Assembly: GCA_034509925.1 (NCBI GenBank)
Contig: CM067536.1
Coordinates: forward strand, 4,210,501-4,274,500
Source: Hirudinaria manillensis
Taxonomy: Eukaryota > Annelida > Clitellata > Hirudinida > Hirudinidae
DNA: 64,000 nucleotides
Direction of reading: 5' to 3'
The position numbers and the translations under genes were made by a program. A model generated the notes under the pieces. It was given only the letters and a program-made list of their open reading frames with translations. It searched no databases and was not told where the DNA came from. This document shows positions 24,927 to 36,700 of the stretch, one piece after another (the first letter of the stretch is position 1; each line of letters opens with the position of its first letter).

Positions 24927-27900
24927 CTAATGCTTAGGAGTGACTGATTTATTAAATGCGACGCTCGATTTGAAGCGAATATTTTTCTTGGCCATCGCAA
25001 CCAGGTCCTCCCGGGCTAAGACTCCGTTAATCATGAGTTCGAGATGGGGTTTGCTTGCAATCATTGCCGAAGTCACTTCGCTCGGGTAGTTGTCCTTCGA
25101 TGGATTAGGTATGAATGCCTGTGGAACGTGCAGGTTTTTGTAGGCCTCGTAATCTTCCACGGGCGCCACCGCTGGTTCGAAGGACTTCATAACCCGTTTG
25201 ATCACATCTTCATCTTCTTCGGCCTTCTCTAGGGATTCGAGTCTCTTAGCATATTTATGTGCATGGATGATCTTGCAGACGGTGCTTTCGATCTCTCTCA
25301 AGTAGACGCTCATATTTCCGGGATTTATTTTCAGGTTCAAACCGAGCGTGACTTCCAGCTCTTTCAAGCTGCATCCTAACTTCTACAAATGGCAACGTTT
25401 CACGACTTAACAAGCTAATTATTCAGTCTTTTAAAATGCGAGGAGCAGTGAAGTTTTAAGACATTCGTGTGGTAATTTTAACACGTAAACATATTCGGTT
25501 AAGGGTGAACAAAATTTTGGACGAATATTGATGAGTCGGTATTATACTTGAAATCAATTGCATAATTCGATGAAGTAAACTGAAATTATAATAAAAAAAA
25601 AAGTAGAGACTAAATATATATTACATAATAATTATGATTAGGGCATATCCCTATAGTAGGTTTTTCTAATTGATTAGATATATTATCTTGTTTTTTTTGG
25701 ATTGCAAGAAACTTCTCTGAGTTTTTTGACATGGATCCTCAGAGGAGGTCTCTCATCTTCAAACGTTTTGGCCCTTTGAAACCCCTGTCGTTCTCTGGGG
25801 CTGGGCCGAATCCGGTGATCAGCCGGATGTTCCTGTCGGTTTTCCGTTCTGGATTCAACTTTCAGTTGTGGGAGCCTCTCATTGGCCTTCTTATGCCATC
25901 CGTTACTGTCAGAATGGAGTGACTCTTGAAAACTCTCGTTGGCTTCTTTGTGGCGCTTTATTGCCTCATTGAGGCATTTCCAACTTGCCTTGCCTATTCG
26001 AGCATGTATGACACTTTCCGCTATTATTTTCATAAGTGGAATGTTGGTAATCATTCAGTGATTCAAAAAAGTTTGATCTGATTACGGTTTCATTCTGTAC
26101 CGAATGATATTTGAATTATTTCCGAAAAAACATCCGCTACCTTCTTTCATCGTCAACATTTTTAATTTTCCATTTTACCTTCGCTGAAACTCTTGAGATG
26201 TGCTAATTTTCGATTCCTTTAAAGTTCAAATGCTCAAACTGGACAAATGATGTGTCTATGTAAGTCTCTTGAAAAATAAGTTTAGTAAGATTTAAACTTT
26301 AAAATAATTCCCGATTTTAGTGCGTTAATCGAATTAACGATACAGGGTAATTAAGACCAGCCACAAACTAAAAATTAGTTTCCTTAGTAAGGCTTTCTCA
26401 AAATTTTAACTCATAATAATTATTTAGCTGGCCAGCTGGATACTTTTTGATACTTATTTTTCTGATGTAATAAAATGATAATGATGCAAATGTTTATGTT
26501 GATGTGCATGTCGTGGGTGAAAGTGGAGGTCAAGAGCAAACATAAGATCAGCATCTTTTTTTTACATAAGAATGGGATTTTAAAATTTAAAATTTATTTT
26601 AAAAAACAACTGTAAACCTACGGTGAAGGTGCATTCGATAAATGCTTTTATAATCTCCATCGTTCTACTGAGTTCCATCATGTCTTTGTCACACTGCTCC
26701 AATTCCTTTGTGAGAGATTTGTAGGCGAGTTCACCTTTCCTCATGTTCTCGTTGAAATTCGTGTTCATCGTCTGGTCGTCTTCTTTGAGAGAATCGATTT
26801 CCTTGAGCAGCGAGGCTTGCTGTTGTTTGAGATGAGCAAGTTCTCCGTTGAGATCGGCAATGTAATTGAAGAGAGCCATCTTGTCGGCTTCTTTCTGATT
26901 GTAGGCGTGCACCATCAAGACGCCCTCCTTCTCATCGGTTACATCCTGGATTGCCTCCAGGGCCTCCTTCTGCGTTGCCAGTGCAGAACTTTCGGCTTCC
27001 AACGTCTCCTTCAACTCATCTTGTCTCATCTCCTCTTCGATATTTTTCAGATCCGTTCTCTCGTTGAGTTTTTTTACTAAAAAGTCTGTTGCTTTCGTGT
27101 CGTACCTAATCATCTGATCAAGAAACGTTTAAACACGATTACAATGCAATCTTAAATTACAAATTAATATATTTTTATTGGAAAATGTTATAATGGAAAG
27201 AGGAAGTAATGTATTTAGTCGAGCATGTTTAGATGTACAATTTTCAAATTACATCAAAAAAATAAATATACGTATATCAATGAAAAATGAATTTTTTATT
27301 CGTAAATAAATTATTTAAACATGATTTTTTATGATTTTTCTTCTGGACGCTATCCCGTTGGATGTTTTGTAATTATTTATCAATGATTACTTTGGCATTA
27401 ATATAATTATAGTAATGCAAAATAAGGATTAACTAAAACATAAATATAATTGTTTAAAATCGTAAACTACCTGTTTCATACTCTCAATCTTCTGTTGGTA
27501 CAAGTCATCTTCCTTTTTGTTCCTACTTAAAATGGCGTTGATCATGGATTCGGTGTTGTCCTTGTCTTCAATGCATTGTCCCGCTTCTTCAAGTAGCTGG
27601 AGTTTTTCCTGCTTTATGGTTTTTATTTCGTCCAGCAACTTCTTATAACTTACCATATATTTTTGTCTGGTAGCTTTTATATCGTCAATTTCACCTCGCA
27701 CTTTCTGTAAGAAAAAAGTCCAAGTTCGGAGCATTAAAATAATTAGAAATCAATTATTTGAATATTTAGAAAGTTAATTTATCCCAGTTCAGTTTTATAA
27801 TGAATTATTAATTTTTATTAAATCTACATTAACGTTCATCATCATCCTCAATTTTAATAGTAAATGTGGTGTCTTTTAGTAAGGGCAGTAACAATTGCAT

Positions 27901-29255
27901 CTTTCATCAAAAAAAAAGGGCGAGAGGTATATTATCATTCTCTCGGATCCCTCTTGACTAGACTTTCTACATGGACGACTCATGATCATCACAAAAAAAG
28001 GTCCGAATTAAGAATTTGTGAGAAGATTTATCATTTATTATATATCATTAATTATTTATCATTTACACAAGAAATCACTACCTTGTTGTCGACGAGTGTG
28101 AGGTTGAGTTGAATTGCTGTTTGGTTCTTTTTGTATTCCAGTTCTTGGATGTAACGGAGTTTTCGAAGCCTTTCCTCGAGTAGGTCGACGAAGCCAGAAA
28201 GACCAATTTTTTTCTCAAGCATTATTTTTTCCTTCAAGCAATAAAGTTTAAAATTCAAATAGCAGACCCACCTCATAAGTTAAAACCGTGACTCTTAATT
28301 TCGATATTTAAACCGACCTAGACTGGTTAAGTTCTTTACATTTTGGTGATTTTGGCCAGCCAATGTGATGTATTAAAAAGGTTGAGAAAGTAGTCTGATA
28401 ATCGATACTTTACTATTTGAAATTAATAACACGAATAACAAGAATAATATTCTTTGGATATTCAAAAAATTCTGTAGTGCTATTATAATAACAATGTAAT
28501 AGTGCTTAATTGCTTCCAAACATATTTCAACCTTTTCCGACACGATCATTTGGTCTCTTTTTATTTGTTCCAAAATGGCTCCAATCTCCTTGACAACGCA
28601 TGCCTCTTGTTCTATAAGAGCAATCAACTCCGCCTTCAATTTTCTCTGCCTTCTGGAGGTCATTGGATCGTTTTCCTCACATCTCAACAATTGCTTCAAT
28701 CGTTCGTGGTCTTGATTCAATGCTTCTATCATCAGGACGTACCTGATGGATGGATGTTTAAAACCTTTGAAGCTTTGACATTACTGAAGTAGCAGAGACG
28801 TTGGAACATTAATTTTGACAATTTTCCTTGACTTAATGAATTAATTATGTACCTAATTACTTCGACATTTAAAAAAGGTGATTTATTGTCATCTTAATTA
28901 TATTAGAAAATGAGAACAGCCGTAAATATAAACAATAAAAATATAACCTTAAAAGCCAATTTTCTAAAGTTTCAGTTGAAGCATGTGCATGTAATGGATG
29001 TACCGAATTACTCATAATATATAAGTCCTATGGCGATATTATTTTGACAAATCCATACTTTGCAAATATTTTGTCCGATTCCTTTGTGTAGTTGGCATAT
29101 TGTTCGAAGAGCATTTTATGATCGCTAATAAGTTTTGTCAAGCTGTCCATCAATGTCTCCTCCGGTGGGAGATGAGAATCAATGAATTCAGTTTCGACGT
29201 TTTTCTCCGCCATCTTGGATCGGTTCCAAGAGCTTGTGGTGTGAACTTTGCTCAT
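24927..29255 (-). CDS. Coiled-coil protein, ODAD1/CCDC63-like (592 aa)
   Basis: Six exons: 29255-29059, 28742-28493, 28231-28082, 27704-27471, 27113-26622 and 25382-24927, summing to 592 aa plus stop, with every phase consistent (first junction phase 2, the rest phase 0). The ATG at 29255 was chosen because the upstream codon in frame is TTG. Residues 70-480 are almost continuous coiled coil rich in Glu, Lys and Gln. The exon 5/6 junction gives FIECTFT|KLGCS, followed by LEVTLGL and NMSVYLREIES. This matches the layout of outer-dynein-arm docking proteins ODAD1 (CCDC114), CCDC63 and CCDC183, in which a conserved F...K.xC is followed by an LG.....N.M.YL..IE block. By that inference it would help anchor dynein arms on axonemal doublets. 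The family call rests on remembered motifs, so a different ciliary coiled-coil protein remains possible. Confidence 0.7.
25720..25870 (-). repeat. Interspersed repeat copy B (unidentified family)
   Basis: On the minus strand this has GGAACATCCGGCTGATCA, CAGCCCCAGAGAACGACA, GGGCC and CTGAGGATCC in the same order as copy A at 14268-14395. It lies in the last intron of the coiled-coil gene. A 123-codon minus-strand open frame covers it (26054-25683), but the flanking exons already join perfectly without it, so I treat it as intronic repeat rather than an exon. Confidence 0.5.
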
Positions 29256-30743
29256 GTCCAAGGTTAAGTGAATTGTCTACGAATTAATGACAAGAATTTA
29301 AATATTTAATTCATTATAGATGCTTTTAAATAAGGAGATATCCAGTTGATGTAGTTGTCCCAGATTCGTGTTAGCTCACTGGGTATTATCCGAAACTCCA
29401 TCCGAAACCTCATTTGAGCTTTTAAATACAGTAATGCATCGTAATTAAACGTCTAATATGCCCAGATGTACTTATTTAGCAACCCATTTAGGGTTAATTT
29501 AAGAGCTTCGAGTAATTATCTCGTAGAGTTGCCCGTTTTCTATAATTAAAAATGAAAAATAGCTAAAATTTCCGACCTTCGGTTTTAAACAACTATTTGA
29601 AACTTTGCTTCAAATTTTAGGAACCTTTATCGCTTCTAAACCGTTAAAACTCGTAACTCGTAAAAATCGTAAACAACATAGCTAAATGACGCCAACCTAT
29701 TTCACTGGTACTTAATATAAATAAAGTCCATGCCAACAATTATTAAATTATGATATAAGTACTAGTAGAATTATTAATTGCCAGCATTTCACCATTGAGA
29801 ATCCAACCCAACTTTTTTTCCTGCAAAGAGTAAAGAGTAAAGAGTAAACATTTGTACAGGTAATCTTGATAGTTTTGAAAGTAATGCCACAATTTAGTGG
29901 TTTATAATTTTTGACATTACAAATTCTTTGTAGGAGTCACGCCTAACCGACGGTATGCACCTAAGGAATTCCGGAATTGGTAACCGATTAGCAGCTGACG
30001 CCTAGCACATTTCTTTTGACGACTTGTGCTTTAGCAGAACGGGAAGCAGTGTTAGCAGAAGGGTCCACTTCAGAATTGCTTTTTGCCAACCACATCGAAA
30101 CTGACCTTCACAACACAACTTGATCAATTCTTATTTGGTGATTTTCATTTTATTACCTAATATTTTTAATCACTGGCATCATCAATATTTGCCACAAAGC
30201 AAATGCACAAAACTTCAGTTCCCATGCAACATGCAATTCAAAGCAATGCAATTGGCCATTGATAATTCATTTCATCGGAGCATCACATCTGACTTAAGAC
30301 TTTGAAAATATTTTGCTTTTTCAACATTTGGTGAGATGATGCACCCAAAAAAAAAGTTAAACTGGCCAATGTTTATCATTTTCCATTCAATCACTGAAAT
30401 ATTGCACCTGGTGAACTTACATAGAAGCAAAAGCAGAACGTTTTACTGACCATTAGATAATGATAACAGCGATTTCAGTCAAAAAGAATCGTCGGCAAGC
30501 AATAATCACAAATGCAACGGGCTCGGGATGCGGAAAAAAGTCGGCGATGAGAATTTTTACGATCAGCTTCGGGTAGAACTTAGCTCCCTAATTTTCAACA
30601 AACAAATAAGAAAAGGTATAACCTAGCAATAAAATATGTTTATAAATACATTTTGTGAATGTGTACATCATATGCAAGTTATTAACTCAAGTTTCTTCCT
30701 TAACAAAGGCACAAAAGTGTTGAAATTTTGAATAAACTGAGTT
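29256..30743. other. Intergenic spacer
   Basis: Promoter side of the coiled-coil gene and 3' UTR side of CLIP. It contains a short 7-bp tandem repeat (AGAGTAA, three copies, about 29827-29848). No gene recognised. Confidence 0.5.
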
Positions 30744-33700
30744 TTAAAATGTTTGTTCATCATTGCAGTCTTCAGATGAGTGGCCAAATACTGAAAATAA
30801 ATAATAAACCAAATAAATTATCGATTAAAGACGTTCAAAGAAACAGCTGTTTTTCAATTCATAAAATAATTTAATTCTATTAAATTCCATGCAATTCAAA
30901 TGACCCAAGTACATATTCTAATTTATTTCTAACTTCTCTATAGATTTGCATGATCACATTTTGTTGCAATCAACCCTATCAGAGTTAAACTAATCCTAAT
31001 TAGGCATCATCCACTTAGTTTTCTAATCACCATCAAGGAATTGGATGGGACATAAACTGTACTCCGCAAATGCTACACAAATACTACAATACATGAAAGA
31101 CAAGAAGATACCTTCGCAAATATCGCAATAAGGCCTCTCCATGTTTGGATCGCCGTGGTGTCTCGAAGGGGGCAGGTCGTCATCTTCGTTGTAGCAGTCG
31201 GACTGCTTTGGACAATCGTCCGTGTCGTGCTGATCAAACATGTCGCAAATGTCGCAAAAGAGGCGAGGCGCGACCTCGTTGCCGGTCAAAACCATCGAGT
31301 CGTCCCTAAAAAATGTGACGTCAATTAAGATCAAATAAGGTCAATAGTATCGAGGTTAGAAAAATTAATTTTTAAATTTAAATGCTAACGTTTCATTTTG
31401 ATGTCCTTTGAGACTTTGGTCCATCAGAACATCAACTTGTTGTTGAAGTTTCTCATTTCTTCTCTGAATGTCCACGATTACAGAGTTCAAGAAGTCAATC
31501 TGACATTTTAAAGAAAGATGTCATAGCAATGTACAATTAGTCTGCTTCAAGAATTCAAAATGAAAGACCCACCTGTGCCAACAGGTCATCATTTTTTTCG
31601 AGACCAGTGGTGCCGGTGACATTCTCATCTTTGGAAGAAAAAAAAAAGAAATGAAATGAAATGAAAGACAATCAAATGAGGAGTCATTAAAAAGAAAAAA
31701 AATAATAAAACCTTTAACACTTGCTTGATCTTTTGAAAGTTGGAGTGAAATTATCTCTGTTTCTAATTTCTTCTTTTCTGACTCGTGCACTTTTTTGTAA
31801 GACTCAATCTGAAATTTATTTATTACATTCCCATAAAAATTTCCATAAATGCCAACCGAAACTTTCGGGTGCCCTTGCATTAATATTGAATAAAAAGGAA
31901 TCGTAAAAATTCATTTGTGAGGATCAAGAGGATATGTTATGCTGTGCAGTTAGCAGATCAATGACTAGGAAAGTCAATGTTTTGACTTGCTTTTTTTTTT
32001 GTTATAACTAATATTTCATATATTATACTAATTTCACATATATATAATGATAATAATAATATATTTCAACATCATCGGAAATGGCTGCAACAAAATCTTT
32101 CTGCAAATGACATTGACAAAAGACAAAGCAAACAGATGATGTCAGAAGCTATCTTAATACAACCTAAGCACAACTTAATACCAAAGTAAATCCTCAAAAA
32201 TATCAAAGACAACCTCCAACTTCTTGGTATCAAAATCGTCTGCAGCTTTCTTCAGAGATTTCTTCAAACTATCGCATTCCTCACTTAAATTCTGTATCCT
32301 CTGATTCAATTTCTTCACTTCAACCTGGTGACTTAGAAATACAAAGAGAAATATTATTAAAAGAGGTAGAGCTACAAATATGGATACAATTTAAAAATAC
32401 ATTAATCATTCTTACACAGATGTTGCACAGTTGTGTTCATTCTTCACTTTTGAAATTTCCTCAGACATCTGTCAAATTAAAAAAAATCACAGTGAATGTA
32501 AGTACATGGCTTTATTATATAGGAATCAAATATTAAATATTATTCCATAGAGGCTTTCATTAAATACAGTTAAATCCTCAATTAGTCACTAATGGCACTA
32601 TATAAATGACATATTATTATTATTATTATTATTATTAAACCATTTAAATTTGAACAAAACTTTCCATGTTATTAAAATTCTAATGAGTTGACATCATTAT
32701 AACAGATTATTAAGATTATTAAGACAACGTAATTAAATGATGATAAAACTTTTAACCTGATCTTGCATGGAAGTTAGTTTTTCCTTCAATTCTTTACTTT
32801 CCTGACTTACTTCATCAAATTCAAATTTTAATTTTTCATTTAGTGTCCTCAGCTCAGAGATTTGCTTTTCCTGTTTGGGAAATAAGTGCATTGTCAAAAT
32901 AAAAAAAAACTATTTAATCCACAATATTTTAGAGAAATCACGACAACAACTCTAAACCATCTAGTAAATCAAACAAGATAAATACTCAAATATCTTCATG
33001 TGACATTGAAAAGCATTGAAAAGAAAGAATATGTGTTTGAAGTAGTTACATTAATGCTTCGGACAATTAAAATCAAAACAATCAAGTTAGCATGCCTGAT
33101 CTACTGATAATTCCTTGCTCAAACTTCCTTCAAGTTTTGTCTTCAAGTAACTAATTTCATTTTCAGTTTCCTTCAATTTGGCATTAATTTCATCTCTTTC
33201 CTTCTTCACAAGTGACTCTGAATTCTCGACTTGCTGTAACTTTGCATCACATTCCTTGAGAACTTCCAGCTTTTGTTTCTGACCATTCATTTCTTCCAAT
33301 AACTTCTCATGCTCAACTTTCACTTTATTGAGATCTCCAGATAACAAATCAATCTTTTTTGTTGCCTCCTCCAAGTTTCTTCTCAATGAAGTCAATTCAG
33401 TGTCCTTTTCCTTCATTGAAGACACCATAGATTCTACTTGCTCCTTAAAGAGTTTGAAATCTTTTTCTGAAGAAATCTTCTCTTCGTTTGCTTTTTCAAT
33501 CTCTTTCTCAAATTTTTCAGAAACTAACAAAGCATTGCTCTTTGTCAATTTAAGTTCATCTTGGACAATGTTAAGAGTTTCAGACAGTGATTTTCTCTCA
33601 TTCTCAATCTTTTCTTTCAATTCAGTTTCATGTATTAGTTTATTCTTCAAATCCTCAACTTCCTGGCATTTCTCCTTAACAATGGCCTCACTTTCTTTAA

Positions 33701-36700
33701 GTCTTTCTTCTTTCAGAGATTGGTTCTCTTTCTGCAGGTCTTCAATAGATTTGTTTAGCTTGTCAACATTTGCAACCTGAGCAATCAAATCCTTTTCTGA
33801 AGATATCTTCTCCTCCTTTGCCTTTTCAATCTCATTTTCAAATTTCTCAGAAGCTACCAAAGCATTGCTTTTTATCAATTGAAGTTCATCTTTGACAACG
33901 TCGAGAGTTTCAGCCAGTGACTTTCTTTCGTTCTCAAGTTTTTCTTTCAATTCCGTTTCAAGTAGAAATTTATTCTTTAATTCTTCAATTTCTTTGCATT
34001 TCTCCTTAACAATGGCCTCACTTTCTTTAAGTCTTTCTTCTTTCAGAAATTGGTTTTCTTTCTGCAGGTCTTCGATGGATTTGTTTAGCTTGTCAACATT
34101 TGCAATCTGAGCAATCAAATCCTTTTCTGAAGAAATCTTCTCTTCCTTTACCTTTTCAATCTCTTTCTCAAATTTTTCAGAAACTAACAAAGCATTGTTC
34201 TTTGTCAATTTAAGTTCATCTTGGACAATGTTAAGATTTTCAGTCAGTGACTTTCTCTCATTCTCAAGCTTTTCTTTCAATTCTGTTATTTGTAGTAGTT
34301 TATTCTTCAAATCCTCAATTTCCTCACATTTCTCTTTAACAATAGTTTCACTTTCTTTAAGCCTTTCTTCTTTCAGAGATTGATTTTCTTTCTGCAGGTC
34401 TTCAATAGATTTGTTGAGCTTTTTGATGTTTTCAATCTGGGCAGATGACTCATTGGACACAGATGATAATTCAGCTTTCAATGAATCCATATCTGCAAGG
34501 AGCTTATTTTTATTTTCACTGAACTTCACAGCTTCAATTTCAAGAGCCTCTTTTGCCCCAATTTCAATTTTCAACCTATTATCAGTCTCCTCAACATAAG
34601 CTTCATGTTTTAAAGTCATTGAATGTAAATTGTCTTTCAGTGTCAGAGTTTCTGATTCAAGTCTTTCAATATTGCTCTCCATGTCTTTTAACTTTGAGAT
34701 TAAAGAATTTTTTTCTACTTCATGTTCTGAACTGAGTTTCTTCAATCCATCTACCTCTACTTGCAAATTATTCTTTGCATTCTTTAATTCTTCATCTTTT
34801 CCAGTCAATTGTTCTTCCAAAAACTTCATTTTGTCTTCAGTCTTAGTCAGCAAGATCTTCGCTCCCTCTCGTTCAATCGCATGCTTCTTTGTGATGTCCT
34901 CATGCTGGGATTTGAGGACCACTATTTCCTGTTCAGCAGATTCCTTCTTTGCCATAATTTCTTGGAGAATGTTTGTCTTTTCCATATCATCACCCTGTTT
35001 TGATGCCATCTCTGCTTTTAACAAGTCCCTTTCCTTCTGAATGTCTATTAATGACTTTTCCATTTTTTTAAGATTTATCTTAAATTCCTCAATTTGTTTC
35101 TCTTTGTTTGCCTGCTCTTCTGCATGTTTCTTGCTCTTTTCTTCAAATTCCACTGCAAGAATGGAATGATTCTTCCCTTCAGAAATTACACTCATTTTAA
35201 CTGATTCCAATTCAGAAACCAAATGACTTTTTTCTTCTTCACTTTGTAACAATTTCTCCTGAAATTCTAGCATTGCTTGCTTTCTCTGGTCCTCAGAATC
35301 CTTAAATTTGATTTCAAATGATTTGATTTCAGTTTCCAATCTTGCCCTCTCAGCTTCAGCCACCTTTGCCAATTCACATTTTATGGTATTTTGTTCATTT
35401 GTGAGATCGTCTATTATTTTCTTTAAGCTGTTTTTCTCGGATTCAAGATCTTCTTTAATTTTTTTCCAATGACTTTCTTCATTCTGAATTTTTAAAAATA
35501 CAAAAGTTACACAATAAATGTAAAAAATTTACATCACTTACATTTTTATTATCCAAAACATCTTGAAGTTCTTGACATTTGATTTCTAAGTCTCCAATAA
35601 CTTTGTTCTTCTCACTTTCAAACTTGCCTTTCATTGCTTCCATATCGTTTAATTTAATTTTAAGATCCCCAACTTCTTTCTTAGTTTCAGATAAAGATTC
35701 TTTGGTTTTGAATAATTCATCTTTCTACAAATTTCAATGAAATTGGATAAAATTTTGATATTAAAGGTATAGAAAAATAAATCAAAAGTCTAGACATACA
35801 AACTCAGCATCTTCATCTTTCTTCTCACTATTCAACATATCAGTTTCAAGTTGTTGTATGGTATCAATCTTGATAACCAGTTCGTTCTTCACTAGGGCAA
35901 CCTATCGCATTGGTAATTAAAGAAATTAATGGTTCACATATATGTATAATACTTGATTAAGCAACTGATACCCAATCATTCTCAATGTGTAAAACATCAA
36001 CAAAACCTCATTTATAAGTTCTTCATTGTCTCTTTTTAATTTCCTCAACTCTTCATCACCCTTCTCCAACCTTTCATTTAGTTGTTCATTCAAGGACTTT
36101 TCAGAGTTCAGTTCTTCAATTATTTTCAGTCTTTCTTCGAGATGTTTCTTCTCAGAGTCATCGGATCCATCCTTATATTGTTCCTGCAGATAAGTTCCAT
36201 TTATATATAATTGGTTTATTGCAAAGTTTATCATGTGTTATGAGAATTCACATAAATAAATAAATTTATGAATAAATTTAAAATATTCACAGCTGGAATA
36301 AATCATTTCAATGGGTTCCACATTCAACTGATATAGATCACATTACGTCATAAAATATATGAAGATATTTTTCATATCTGGATAACCTTCAACAAATTCA
36401 ATTCAACTTCTAATTGATTAGCTCTCTTCATCTGTTCTTCGAGCTGTCTGCTCACTTCCTCTAACTTTTGATTTCCTTTTCTTCGTTCACTCTTTATGAA
36501 AATATATCCAAAAGTAAATAATTGAAGTTCTAAACAAATAAATTAACAAACCTCCCAGTCCACTTTGTCAATGGATGCTTCTTCCATTGTAAATTGAAGA
36601 TCTTCAACCTTTCTATGATCAGAGAAACAAAACCATAAAACTACTTAAGCTAGACACATATGCAGATGTGGTGGATGTGATATAAACATGTGAAGCATAA

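Noticed and set aside
25683..26054. 123-codon minus-strand frame as an exon of the coiled-coil gene
   Set aside because: Exons ending 26622 and starting 25382 already join in phase and rebuild the conserved F...KLGC block; this frame has no good acceptor and overlaps a repeat found elsewhere in the window.
33328..35040. Several plus-strand open frames opposite the CLIP giant exon
   Set aside because: Ser/Phe-rich antisense shadows of a Glu/Lys-rich coiled coil.
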